The notes: generated by a model not told the origin, from the letters alone. Numbered from the stretch's first letter, positions 11,777-22,737 are shown. The stretch is DNA of 64,000 bases from Cercophora sp. LCS_1 (GCA_036250225.1 JAPZLL010000012.1:1-64000); one strand, 5' to 3'. Numbers and translations are program-made.

Positions 11777-13412
11777 CGAGGACATCAAAACAGCAGTGTG
11801 CAGTGGCTCATGTACATCTCCTGAGTATTAGGGTGAATAATATGTGGATGTGTTGAACTTTGAGTCCCGGGCGGCAGCCTGAGATTTGAGATTGCCACTG
11901 AAGCGGAAGGGATGGCAGGAAGAAGAGGCAGGAGCGTTGGGGACGTACTCCACATCAGTCGACTATAACCCCTCCCCCTCTCGGATGATAAATAGCCCTT
12001 TCCCCCCTTCAAACAACAGAAATCCCACAAGATTCGAGCAGGCTTCAAGACATGGCAATCTAATGGGACTTCTCCAGGCTCAAGGTGAAGTTTGGGGAGC
12101 AGACCGCTTGGATGCTCAAGTAAGGCAACGTAACTCCCGTCCCGGCATCTGACCAAATATTTTCCTGTATTCAAGGAAGCAGACACATGCTCTCCTCTCG
12201 TCTTGTATACTCCAACCCCTGAATTATTGTTAGCTCAGAGCTTCTGGCGCGCGAAGTGGCTCCTCCATGGAATCAATTCTGGGAGTCTCTTCCAGTTGGG
12301 CTTAGTGAGTGATTTTAGTTCAAGGTTCCTGGAAAAAGGCCCTTGAAGGCCCAGTTATGTCCCCAAGAGCGCACCCATTGATTCGCTCCTAATCACTGTC
12401 CGAGTGCCGAGCTAACAACAATTCAGAGGTTGGAGTGTAGAGATAGCGAGGCAAAGAAGCCTCCGAACGAGGTGAGGGACCTTCGTATCGTAGAAGGGGT
12501 TCGTCAAGGCGGCATGTAACCCTAACCCTCACACGCAGATGTCGCACTGAAACTGAGGGCATGACTAAAGGATTGGCTGGTGGCGTTTCGGAGCGTAGCG
12601 TGCATGCGAGCCGGATAGGGCTTAGGTAACGTCCCGGAGCTGTCGCCGTGTGAGCTTCCCAGAACAACACCCCGTGGGCTGGGCGGCGTAGACTCTACCC
12701 TGGCCACAGCCAGAAGCATGCATCCGCAGATGAACGGGTCCGTTATAAGAGACTGGGCGAGACTAACGATCTAATACAGTAAAGGAAGCCCCTTGGTAAC
12801 TCGCATTCAGAAGCGGAAGCTGCCCCGGAAAAGTCTCGCTGGGACGTGTCGCATGGGACTGGCTGGCCAATCAGCCGACCGGATTCCACCCCGTGCCTAC
12901 ATGCGACGATGGGAAGCTGCGCACGCGACTGCGCTCGTCCTCACTCTGGTTGTCTGTCTGTCTCCAGACCAAGCATAGCCGGGCTATCATTCCGCTCACT
13001 CGCGTCCATCCACATTTCTTACCGGTGCCCGTGCCAGAGCAGAGGCCTTGTCGCCCGGCCTGTCGCATCCTCACTCTACAATGTGTGTCTTGGTCGGTCC
13101 ACCCAAGGCCCCGACACCTGCTATTCTGCGGTGACTGTGTCTCTCTCGTCAACACTGGCCCGTGGTCGGTCCTCACCTTTTCCGTGCAGAGGCCATATGG
13201 CCCCTCTGCACTTTCTCTGAAGCCGTCTCGTCCCTCGTGTCGTCGTTCGCCACTCGCGGCACATCTGGGGAGTCTCGTCAGACGCCAGAGTCACGCTCAC
13301 AGCAACGTACCACCCTTTGGTTAAACGCCCTTCTTCCTCTCACCGTAGCGGCCGTTTGAGCCCCATTTTCGATCTGCTGTCACGCAGTCTCACCGTTTCT
13401 GGGATCTAGCTG
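11777..13412. other. Intergenic region and probable 5' leader of the bHLH gene
   Basis: No coding region recognised; the open frames at 12846-13324 have low-complexity composition and no domain. A double telomere-like motif lies at 12517-12529. CT-rich sequence just before 13413 looks like a fungal transcribed leader. Confidence 0.45.
12517..12529 (+). promoter_or_regulatory. Telobox-like motif TAACCCTAACCCT
   Basis: Just over two copies of the fungal telomere unit CCCTAA, here inside a chromosome about 0.9 kb upstream of the bHLH ATG. In other fungi such motifs bind Tbf1/Teb1-type Myb proteins. A regulatory role here is inferred only from the motif. Confidence 0.35.
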
Positions 13413-14623
13413 ATGCCTCGAACAACGTTGCTGCCGACGCCGGCCTCATCGACTGATATCGAGGGGCAAGATGGCTCCAAACTAGCCTCGCTGCAGCTTG
13501 CTTTCGAACTGCCACCTCCCGCTGTGGCACCCGCAGACACCTCTTTGCACTCGATAGACCCGTCCAAGTCCGCTTCCTATCCGATGCAGGCAAGCGAAAC
13601 AGTCAAGAGCCGTCGGCGCTCTTCGGCGGCCCAAGGCCCTCCCAAAGACCAGTTTGCCCTGCCGCCGCCGCCCACACGCTCTCGCAAAATCATACAAATG
13701 AAGCCTCGCGAGGAACCTTCTACACCGACTACCGCCACCAATGCAAAAGCCCCCAAGACGGCCGCCCCATCTGGCAGCACGCCGGCAGCGGCCGCAGGCA
13801 GCAAGAGGAAACAGCCGTCGGCAACAAGTGCAGCAGGACGGAAGATTGCAAGAAAGACGGCACACAGTCTTATCGAACGGCGGAGGAGATCAAAGATGAA
13901 CGAGGAGTTCAACGTGCTCAAAGGACTCATTCCCGCGTGTAGTGGAGAGATGCACAAACTGGCAATCCTTCAGGTATGGATCCCGAGTCAGGCTGCGGTG
14001 GCGACGGCCTTTTGTCTGCGAGCGGCGGTTTTACCGCCACTGGTGGGATTCAGATATACAGGTGAGGTGGCTGACTAGATGGCATCCAGGCGTCGATTGA
14101 ATACGTGAGGTATCTGGAGGACTGCATCACAAAGCTCAAGGAGCGTGCTCCGCAATCGCATCTCCCCTCGCCGTTGGGTGGGGAGGCTTACAAGCCGGAC
14201 CGTAACTTTGCCTTTGTTGCTGATGCGCATTCCCCTGACGTCGAGATGACCAGCTCATCGCAGGATGCGTCGCCCGTCATGACACCCAACGCCAGCCGCT
14301 ACCAGCATCCCTCCATCTCACCAGCCCTGGTTCCCCAGGATGCCCGAAACCACCGCGACTCGTACTCGTCAGCCTCGTCGGATTATCGCCATCACAGCTT
14401 CAGCACCTCGGCGACCACATCGCCTGCGTTCGGCCCGCAGACCCACGGAGGATATACGCAGAGCGCCCACTCGACGGCGGGATCTGCCTTGACCAGCCCT
14501 GCTCTTCCTCCGCAGAGAGACGCTGATCAGGAAGCCACGGCCGCCTTGCTGATGCTTAATCAAACAGACAGGCGCGGGTCGACGGCGAGGGGGATGAGCG
14601 TGAGAGACTTGCTGAGCACTTGA
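13413..14623 (+). CDS. Basic helix-loop-helix transcription factor
   Basis: Exons 13413-13973 and 14090-14623 (intron GTATGG..CAG, 116 bases, phase 0) give 364 residues. The N-terminal 145 residues are Ala/Pro/Ser-rich with basic patches. The bHLH domain at about 148-206 begins RKTAHSLIERRRRSKMNEEF; the His-Glu-Arg triad (H, E at +4, R at +8) is the class B signature for CACGTG E-boxes. The intron falls between the helices, after LAILQ; helix 2 follows as ASIEYVRYLEDCITKLKER. The C-terminal half is Ser/Pro/His-rich and ends MSVRDLLST. The nearest well-known relatives in type are Ino4, Pho4 and fission yeast Esc1; I cannot choose an orthologue. No zinc finger or PAS domain is visible. A nuclear, sequence-specific regulator is the natural inference. 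Confidence 0.9.
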
Positions 14624-15094
14624 TAAACAGGGATCGGGTTTGGAGAGCTGTCGCTGGTGGGTCCTGGATAGCCCTGGCTGTAATGCGACGATACTCGAAC
14701 AGTGCCGCAAGGAGGAAAAGGATCGGGTATGGCCAGTTGAGATGGTTCGAGTTGCACGGTTGATTGCTTTGTGATCTACGCAGGAGTTGCTGGCGATGTT
14801 GGAGCGTGCACATCGTCGGACATAGTAAAGATGGGGAATGGCGCAAGGCGTTTTGGTGTCGTTAGAGACCACAGAGCGAATGACAGTCGATTTGCAGCCG
14901 AAATGGCTCCATGGACAAGGTCCTGCTGCTTGGGCGTGTGTTTGATTTGCTGGGCAAACAATTGGGCCCTGTGGCGATTTGGGACGCTGTTGTTTCAGAG
15001 TGTTTATCGTACGAGGAGGTGCGCTTTGCGTCCCGCGTCTCGGCAGGCCAAGCTTCACAGTCGTCCGTTGCGCTGCTCGGCCCCTGTCCCGCCG

Positions 15095-15100
15095 CACGTG
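15095..15100. promoter_or_regulatory. E-box CACGTG
   Basis: CACGTG, followed by AC, sits 147 bases upstream of the TATA box at 15247. This is the site class recognised by H-E-R type bHLH proteins such as the one encoded just upstream. Occupancy is not shown by the sequence. Confidence 0.4.
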
Positions 15101-15246
15101 ACACCCCTGGGATCAGACAAACAGCCCGGCGAGTCGGGCAGGTCGGACTTGGCTGATGGCACGCTGTCGCAGCAAACATACGATGGCACTGGCGAGACGA
15201 GACCGAGTCGCAGGGCCGTGACGGCACTTCAAGGACGAGCAAAGTG

Positions 15247-15253
15247 TATATAA
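15247..15253 (+). promoter_or_regulatory. TATA box (TATATAA)
   Basis: A consensus TATATAAG in otherwise GC-rich DNA. A start site some 30-60 bases downstream would give a leader of roughly 530-560 bases to the ATG at 15838. CT-rich sequence after 15280 fits a fungal transcription start region. Confidence 0.55.
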
Positions 15254-15837
15254 GCGCCCGTTTGAGAGCCGCTGATCTCGGCCTCTCTTTCCCAGCAAGC
15301 CGCAGCTTCCTCCAAGCAGGTCTTCTCTGTACATATACTTTGTCTCGTCAGCTCTGGCAGCCTGACCCCTCGTCTTCTCTTCTCCGTTCGCCACCGTGGA
15401 TACTGGATAATCCCAAGCGGACAACCTACCTTTGCAGTTTTCCTCGCTTTCCCGTCAACCGGCCCAGGGAAAGCGCACAGCAGCAGTCTCCCGCAGCCTA
15501 CTCGCCCCCGCGGAACACAAAGAGGGACTCGTTCAAGCCCCGGATCCTCCCGGTCAAGCCCGTCGACCTCCACGTCAACCTTCTTTCGTACGACCACCGC
15601 TCGTCGGTTGATCCGCCGCCGCCGTCGCGCAGCTACACACTCGGCTCGTCACCGTCGCCGCCCAAAAAGCATACCCGTGCCGTCTTTACCTCGGCCAAGC
15701 CCCGACCTCTCCGTCTCGTCCAAGAGTCCGAGAAGCTCAACAGCCGGAAGCGTCGACCCCCGGTCTTTTACGCCCAGTCCAGCCACTCCGTCGTCCAATC
15801 ACTCACCTGCATCACCATCCACCAGCACCCAAACAAA

Positions 15838-16371
15838 ATGGCTTCCAACCCGGTCATGCCAAAGGTTGCTCCCCTCCCCAGCCTTCCCACCGGCCCCCGC
15901 CCCGTTGGCACCATGTCTACCTCGCCCCAGTCCAAAGAGCAACTCCTTGCTGACCTCCGGCGCCAGGTAATGCCTCTTTCTGCTCTTCCTCCCCTTCCCC
16001 TCTCCCCTGCTGGTGCTGCTGCTGCTGCTCCGGACGTTGTTGCTCCCCCTCTTCGGCCATCCAATGGCGTACCGTACCGACAAGTATTTCCCCGTCCCGC
16101 CACCCACTTCTTTCTAACACGCTTTTGCGTTCTTTAGCTCGACGACTCTGCCTCTGACGTTGCCTCGTCGGTCGGCTCGCGCGGTTCTCGCCGCCGCCGC
16201 AACAGAAACAACAACAAGGCCCTCGCCCAGGCCGGCAACTTGAACGCCCCAGCCATCCTACCCCGTCTGGCTGACACTAAGCCGGTTCGTCTGCAGCTTG
16301 GGCTGAACCTTGATGTGGAGGTTGAGCTCAAGGCCCGGCTGCAAGGTGATGTCTCTCTGACGCTGCTGTAA
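15838..16371 (+). CDS. Small basic protein with C-terminal amphipathic segment, unknown function
   Basis: Exons 15838-15966 and 16138-16371 (intron GTAATG..TTTAG, 171 bases, phase 0) give 120 residues. Residues 1-43 are Pro-rich and end SKEQLLADLRRQ. Next come LDDSASDVASSVGSRGS and an Arg/Asn-rich basic cluster (RRRRNRNNN). The C-terminus (LQLGLNLDVEVELKARLQGDVSLTLL) alternates hydrophobic and charged residues and is likely to form beta strands. I do not recognise a characterised family, though the layout looks like a protein conserved among filamentous ascomycetes. The stop codon TAA at 16369 lies inside a consensus donor GTAAGT, so an alternative longer product is possible (next entry). The frame is open for nearly 200 codons upstream of the ATG but contains no ATG there. 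Confidence 0.65.
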
Positions 16372-16477
16372 GTCTTTACCCCGTTATCTTGCCAGGTTTT
16401 TATTCCCAGAGGGGAAGGAAAAAAAAGCAAGACTGATCTGATGAATAGCCAATAACTTGCTCGCGATGCGGATACAG

Positions 16478-16763
16478 CGTAGAAAAGAAGCCTACCAAGA
16501 GACCCTCAACGCAACTCAGGCCAGATCTGAACGGCGTGGTTGATGGGGCTGAGGAGCTCTTTTACATGCGTCTCGGTGTGCTGCGGTTGCGCCAGCGGTG
16601 GATCGATCGAGAGGTCAGCTCGTCGCTGACGGTCGCGGTGGCGCTGGGCATCGCTGCGGGAGGCTTTGTCGCGGGCGTGTTGGTCTCGAGGTGGTTTGAT
16701 TCTATCGTCGTGGCGAGCCAACCATGGCACGCTGTGCCGTTGGCTGTTGAACTGGTGTCATGA
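16478..16763 (+). other. Possible alternative 3' exon encoding a transmembrane tail
   Basis: If the transcript is cut at CT|GTAAGT (after 16367) and joined after ATACAG at 16477, the stop at 16369 is removed and the frame stays open to TGA 16761-16763. This adds 94 residues. The added part starts VEKKPTKRPS, continues with YMRLGVLRLRQRW, and has a hydrophobic stretch LTVAVALGIAAGGFVAG. The intron would be 110 bases, normal for this window. This is read from splice signals only. Confidence 0.4.
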
Positions 16764-17244
16764 CGGGTATATGTCTTTTTGCTGCGTTGATTGCTTGGGT
16801 GCAGGTTTTGGGGAACAGTGTAAAGATATAGTTTTGCGTATTGTTGATGAATTTTGATCAACATGGTTGGGACTTTTGGTCTGGTAGTTATGCAACCTAG
16901 ATGAAGAGCCCGCTTTGGAGCCTTGCCAGACACTCGCTCATCTGTAATTCAGTTGAGCTGCGGCAGCTGGAGTGTATGGAATCCTGAAACGAATCACATG
17001 TCTCCCTTCGAGTAACAAGCCCATCTGTGCAGCAGTTAAGTTGACACAGAGAGAAAAAAAAAAGGGTCGACACCCCGCCTGATATTTGGGTATAGGATAT
17101 AGTGCATTTTGCAACCTATAGATAGCCGAGCGCGTAACAATGCTTTTAGAGAGACAAGAGGTATCCCAAAAAATCATGCAAAAAAGGCAAATCAGATTAA
17201 CTTAATGTTGGGCTAAGAACCTTCGCGTGCGGTAAATGGAGGGA

Positions 17245-20057
17245 TCAATGGTCGCCAGCCGAGCTATGCCCTCGGGACCCATTGGCGCTTTGGGGAGGGG
17301 CGACCGAGGGCGGCTTGGGACCTCTGTAATCCAGAGTCGGAATCGTCATGCCGTAGCCTTCGGTCCGACCCTCGGGGTCGTGCTGGTTGATTTCAACTCG
17401 GATGCACACATCAAGGCCGCCGTCGCTCCCCTTGCCATGGTCCTCGGGTGACGCGGCCTTGTGTTTGGTTCCGGCATTGACTTCACCCGCGTGGATTGGG
17501 AGCCTGCCATCCTTGTGGCCGGGTAGAACCGACGAGCCCGAGGACGAAGACGCAGAGTTCCGGCGACTTCTGTTGCTTCGCTGACTGTACCCGGCACTGG
17601 AGCCGGGCGGCGGAGGTGGGGCGAGACGAGGAGACAATAGCGTCCCCGGATGGGCCTCACCGTTTTGGTCGTTGTTGGGAGAGTTCTCAGTGATCATGGC
17701 GAAGTTTCGGCTTGGCATTGTCACTTGGTTGTGGCTTGCCGTCACGGTACTTTCACCTGGGTCCTTGTCAAACAGCTTGAACAGCGTCTCGTCGGTATCG
17801 TGGCCGAGGTGGTGGATCTTGTTTCTCCTCGCCAGCAGGTTCGCCACAGCGCCCGGAGGCGGCTTGTTGACAATGGCCGACGAGACAACGTTGACCATGT
17901 AGCGGTAGTCATTCTCGACCGGAATGTTGAGCTTAGGCTTCGAGTAGAAGCGGCCCAGGGCTGCCAAATGGACATCGCCTCCGAGAATGGTGATACGGAC
18001 CGAAAACTCGGCACAGATGCCCTGGAGCCTCCGGATCAAGTAGTTTCGCTCCTTTTTGTGCGTCCTTGCCGTGTAATGATCATCGAGGTCATCGAGGAGA
18101 TCGACGTTCCCGTCGAAACTGTTGAAGAAGCTACCGCCCAATCCCATCCGCCTGTTGAGGAACTTGATTGGGCCCAGTACAGGGCTGGAGAAGACATTTT
18201 CCAGCCACGTGAGTCGCTAAAGCTTGTCAATGGCTGATCACATGGCCGCATCAGTCGGCGCAGCGTGTACTTACAGGATATGCGATAGGGATACCCAAGA
18301 GGAGAACAAGGTGTCTAAATGGATTGCCGGTGCTTGCCGCGTCGGATAGCTCCTGTCGCACACGCGCAAAGATGGCATCGTAGGTTTCGGGGTAATTAAC
18401 TTGGTGCCGTGTACGCTGCATTCCCCTTTTTGTTAGCCGGCATGATAGAGGCACAGTGCATTTCGCTACCCACCTCGGTGCGCGCATCGATGCCGAGGAA
18501 GGCTATCCTGGCTCCCAGTCGCGCAAACATGTTATGAGAGTGTTCCGCAACATAAGGGCCGTGTTTGGGTCCAATGATGTAGCCGGGCTCCCTCATCTGC
18601 GGATGCACATAGGCGTTTGCGGTCTGGTTAGGATCAACGCCCTGGCCCTGCTCGCCATCAGCGGCAGGAATCTCGTCTACAGAAAGTTAGAAGCCTGCAG
18701 TTGCACAGCTCTGCGAGGGAATACTCACCCGACGTGTATGTGGACGGCGGTGGCGGTAGATGGTGTTGAAACAGCATGTAGTACTTGTGTGCGACGCCGC
18801 CAATTCCCTTGAAGACATCGCACTTCATAAACTCGTTGACGTAGGATCCAAACCCATCTATGATATCATGGTCGTCCCAAATGTTCATCTGGGGGATCTG
18901 CCCATTGGCCGCGGCGAAGGGTTCTGTTCCATACCTGAGCAAGTCATGTTAGCGATTCAGGGGCTGCTAAATACGTTGGCTTGACAACAACACACCATCG
19001 AATGTAATTCTTCAAGTACCAGTCGTCACAGTCGGCCCTCAAGCTTTCGGGAAAAGGGTACTCTCGCCTTTTCTTAGGATTGCTGATATCAGTCCAAGTC
19101 CGCAGGGGACCCGAAACCCGGATGGAGTCGCAGTAGATCTGGTCACCGCCGCCAAGCCTGGGGGCGCAAGGGCGATTAGCTCGCTACTCTCTGCGACCAA
19201 ATTTCATGGTTGTCTTACATGACATGAAAGGGCGCCTCTTCGTGGCGGCGCATGACATCTTTCCATAAAACGGCACCACAGTAGGCCTCCTCATCGGTGC
19301 CCACACTGAAGCCGTTGCATGAGAAGAACATGATTCGCATTGACTCGGTGATGGCCGGCACCCAAAAACAGTTCACGCGCGGCTTGGTCTTGCTTGCGAA
19401 GCGCAATTCGGGCAACTCGTACTCCCACTTTGCTTGGGAATGCCCCATGGGGATATCCAGGTTGAAACGCCAAAACGTGTTGCGCGGGTCTGAGTAGAGA
19501 CAGGTGCCGTCCACATTGGAGCCGTTACCCCCCGAGCTGTCGGCTCGACGGAGGTTCAGGCTGGGCGCAGACAATGGCGTCCTGCCTCCGCCCTTGGTCA
19601 CCACCAAGACGCTTCCGATCCACCTGTCGCCCTCCATGCGCCGATAGTTGATCAATGGCCCGACGGCGATTTCCTTGCCGTCGGCCGGTGGGCCGTGAGG
19701 AGCAATGCCGACGTCCTCCGCATCGGTGCCCTGGACCGTGGCCCTGGCCTCGACGGCGGCCACCGACACGGGCTTGAACCGTGGGGTGGTCGGGCGACTG
19801 GCCGAAGCCTCAGCTGGCGGCGAGATGCGCGAGGAGTTCAGGAAGTCGGCAAGATCGCCGACGCGACCCCGCGAATCGGCCTCTCTGGCCTGCTGCTGCT
19901 GCTGCTGCTGTGGGCGCGCATGTTTGGCGAACGCAGACGACTCTTGGTGGCGCCAGCGCGAGGGGTTCGCATAGGGGTTGCGCGCATTGGGCGGCACGGC
20001 CTTGATGTCGTCGTCGTCACGGAAGAGGTCCGCGTCGGGATCGCGGGGTGAGACCAT
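17245..20057 (-). CDS. PhoD-like metallophosphatase domain protein
   Basis: Six-exon model: 20057-19219, 19157-18996, 18934-18729, 18676-18474, 18415-18275, 18216-17245; 840 residues; the frame closes at every junction (donors GTAAGA, GTGTGT, GTGAGT, GTGGGT, GTAAGT). The N-terminus is disordered with a short poly-Gln run. The catalytic region has GGGDQIYCDS, NIWDDHDIIDGFGSY and, late, ITILGGDVHLAALGRF, the metal-binding signatures of the PhoD branch of calcineurin-like phosphatases. The last 200 residues are Ser/Pro-rich. No signal peptide or membrane span is visible, so it is probably intracellular, unlike secreted bacterial PhoD. The substrate (phosphodiester or phosphomonoester) cannot be told. 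The start ATG (MVSPRDPDADLF) is the first in frame; the open frame upstream has no ATG. Confidence 0.88.
19890..19910. repeat. CTG/CAG trinucleotide repeat, 7 units
   Basis: Seven CTG units on the plus strand read as CAG codons in the PhoD-like gene, giving most of a short glutamine run in its disordered N-terminus. Such runs often vary in length between strains. Confidence 0.85.
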
Positions 20058-21030
20058 GGTGTTTGCTGCTGTCGCTTCGATTCGCGCCTCCAGTTGGACA
20101 ATGTTCGAGGAAGAAAGAAGGAAAGCAAACAAGCAGGTTAGACCCTGAGGAAATTACGTCGACGCAAGGAGTAACAAGGATGGTCCTTAGCACACCCCTT
20201 CTAGCTCTCCCTCGGCCGAGGGAGGAAGCTTGCTTGCTTGGGAGCTGATTAAAAGCGGCGCCAAGCCAATTGGAACACTCAGGATGAACAGGTTGGTTGG
20301 CCGACCGTGGAGAAGAAAGCGGGATTCATCCACAGCTTGGGAGAATGGGTGCCATTGCGCTATATACACCAAGAACGGCCTCTGACATGGCTGTTGCTGC
20401 CGAATGGCTACACAGCGCGTGGCGCGTGGACAAAAAGCGGGAGACAGAGATGACGGAAGCAAACCATCAGAGAGAGCCGGCCCAGCAAGATCTCCGTTGG
20501 AGATTGGAGGCCGTGCATTCAGCAGATGCAGACGGGGAATCTTGCGTCAGCGCACCGCGCTTTCTTTTTCCAGCTCCCTGGCAGCTGCATGCGGGGGACC
20601 CCGGCTAGTCGGCACGTCTTAGCTCGGCGGGTCCAGCCCGGGTTTTCAGCTTTTGGCTGGTAAACAATAGTTTTGACCTTGGCACATCACTGTTACTTCT
20701 AAACCGGAGCCCAGCGCGATAGCGACACGTTTTGACGCACTCTCGAGGGTAGGAAACTGGGTATGCAGTCGCCAATTCGCATTTGCCTAGGAAACTGAGG
20801 GAGCCAACCCGTCGGCGATTGCTCGCAACCGCCGCCGAGGTTGGACGTGTGAGCATGTGTCTCTTCCATTTGCCACTTGCCATTTGCCATGTGAACACTT
20901 GACCACCAATGTAGTCGAGACTACATTGGCCGCTCTACTAAGTGCGTTGATATATACAATACACTGTACAGTAAGTACACTCTATACATTACAAGCTGAC
21001 GTTGTCGTCATGCCGGTGCCTCCACACTGT
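20058..21030. other. Intergenic region between two minus-strand genes
   Basis: No coding region recognised. It should contain the promoter of the PhoD-like gene and the 3' end of the rhomboid gene. The part near 20930-21000 is AT-rich (ATATACAATACACTGTACAG). Confidence 0.45.
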
Positions 21031-22737
21031 CTATTTGCTGCCAACGGCCTTGGCAGGGACAGTTGCGGCTCCTTGTCCTTCTCCCTTTGATTTCTCCTCC
21101 CTCTGCCGCCGCTTGGCCGCCTTTCGATGTTCGATCATGCGGCCCGCAATCATACCGGCCGCCAAAGCTACGAGATGCGATACAACATCGATCTTGTGCT
21201 TCACGGAAAAGATGCCCGCAATGTTGATTCCTATCAGCAGCCCGATAAAGGCAAGACCTGGCACGCCGTTGAATGGCTCAGGCGGGAGCCCAAACAGCTT
21301 GAAGCCCTCGAAGCGGTGCATCCAGAAATAAGCACCCATGACGCCGTACACACCGCCCGAGGCTCCCAGTGTTGTCAGGTGCAGATGGTGCCTCAGGACA
21401 ATGTTGATCATGGACCCCAAGAAGCCGATGGAGCCGCTAGCAATGTATGCTGCCAAGAAATCCCCTCTACCTACCTCGTCATGGAAGTGTGTGCCGACGA
21501 GCCAGAGGAGAGCCATATTTGCCCCAAGGTGCCCAAGCTTCTGATGGGAGAACATAGATCCAATGATGCTGAGCACACGGGGTGTTGCCGGAACAACCAA
21601 GAAATATCTGTTGAGCATGCCCCAAAGAGGGGGTGCCTTCCAAGCTGCCCACACCACTGCGTTCGCAATGATCACTGCGCCCACAGTTGCCGCCGCTGGG
21701 GGAATATCGGGAAATAGCCTCTCGGTACGTTTGAGAGGGTGGTAATAGGCGGCATAAGCCACAAGAAGGCCTGTGATGAGCAAGACAAACACGACAGATG
21801 GGAGAATCCGCTCCGTCTTCGTCATGATCGGGGCCTGTTCCAGCTTTGACATGCCTCTATCAAGCCACTTTTGCATCGCTGGACTGGGAGCACGACGGAC
21901 CTTAGCCACCCCTCGCTCGCCTTGTTCATTCATAGTCTGGAGCTCTCCCGGAACCCCGACTTGCTCCCGTATCTTCTTTTCCTCTTCTGCCGCCGCGCGT
22001 CGCTCCAGCTCCTGCTGCCATTTTGCTTGGTTGTGTTCCCGAATCCGTTCAAACACGCCCTTTTTCTGTATATCGTCCTTGGTGCGGTTGCTTTCCCGAA
22101 AGCCTCGCCAGTCTTGTAGATTCGGGTATGCGCTCTTTTCGCTCGCAATCATGGTTAACTCGTCCTCGGCCCTCAAGCCTGCGTTGGTCACCTCGTCGAC
22201 CCTCACTGTCCGCCGCAGGTAGTCGAGCGCAACCTGGATTTCCTTCTGAGAATACATTGCGGAGTTTTCGTACAGGGTCGGATCTTCCAGAGTTCCCGCA
22301 ACCCGCCGACCGTGAAGAATCCGCAGCAGTTTATTCCCCGCGCTTACACTCATGTAGGGGCCAAAGAGCGCAACAATGTCGTCTGCCCCCAGATCGTGTA
22401 CTCTAAAGGGGAGCCCTAACTCGTCCGCATAGTTTTGTGGGAGATCGACATAATTGGTGATAACGACGGATTGGGTCGTTTTGGCCGGCCGAAAAAGTGT
22501 GCGGGTAAGGAAGGGCGACCAAGCTGTTGTATTCGTAGAAACTCGGCCACCGAGGAAGACCGTTGGGCTACATGGCGGTCGAAGTTGTTTGACCGACGGC
22601 GAAAAGAGAGAGAAGGACCGACTGGCTGACGCCGCTGCGCCGAAATACAGGTGGTGACTACATGGTCTTGGGAGTTGCTGCGCGACGACTTGACCGCTCG
22701 ATCGGAAGGCGCGGACGCCTAGGGTACAACTGCTCAT
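21031..22737 (-). CDS. Mitochondrial rhomboid-family serine protease
   Basis: Single exon, 568 residues from ATG 22737 (MSSCTLGVRAF). The N-terminus is Arg/Ser-rich without acidic residues, fitting a mitochondrial presequence. A soluble region of about 300 residues follows, with a charged helical part (residues about 210-270). Hydrophobic segments begin near 310. The catalytic serine is Ser460 in GASGGVYG, and His521 in VVSHLVALAAGMIAG completes the dyad. The WR-like loop and GxxxG-type helices fit the family. The best-known fungal mitochondrial rhomboid is Pcp1/Rbd1, which cleaves Mgm1 and Ccp1; this protein is longer than yeast Pcp1 and may be its counterpart, but I cannot exclude a paralogue. 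The frame is open for 39 more codons upstream, without ATG. Confidence 0.88.
   Translation of the reverse strand: MSSCTLGVRAFRSSGQVVAQQLPRPCSHHLYFGAAASASRSFSLFSPSVKQLRPPCSPTVFLGGRVSTNTTAWSPFLTRTLFRPAKTTQSVVITNYVDLPQNYADELGLPFRVHDLGADDIVALFGPYMSVSAGNKLLRILHGRRVAGTLEDPTLYENSAMYSQKEIQVALDYLRRTVRVDEVTNAGLRAEDELTMIASEKSAYPNLQDWRGFRESNRTKDDIQKKGVFERIREHNQAKWQQELERRAAAEEEKKIREQVGVPGELQTMNEQGERGVAKVRRAPSPAMQKWLDRGMSKLEQAPIMTKTERILPSVVFVLLITGLLVAYAAYYHPLKRTERLFPDIPPAAATVGAVIIANAVVWAAWKAPPLWGMLNRYFLVVPATPRVLSIIGSMFSHQKLGHLGANMALLWLVGTHFHDEVGRGDFLAAYIASGSIGFLGSMINIVLRHHLHLTTLGASGGVYGVMGAYFWMHRFEGFKLFGLPPEPFNGVPGLAFIGLLIGINIAGIFSVKHKIDVVSHLVALAAGMIAGRMIEHRKAAKRRQREEKSKGEGQGAATVPAKAVGSK

Noticed and set aside
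14369..15097. 242-codon minus-strand frame overlapping the bHLH gene 3' end
   Set aside because: Arg-rich composition antisense to the Ser/Pro-rich bHLH C-terminus; no motif.
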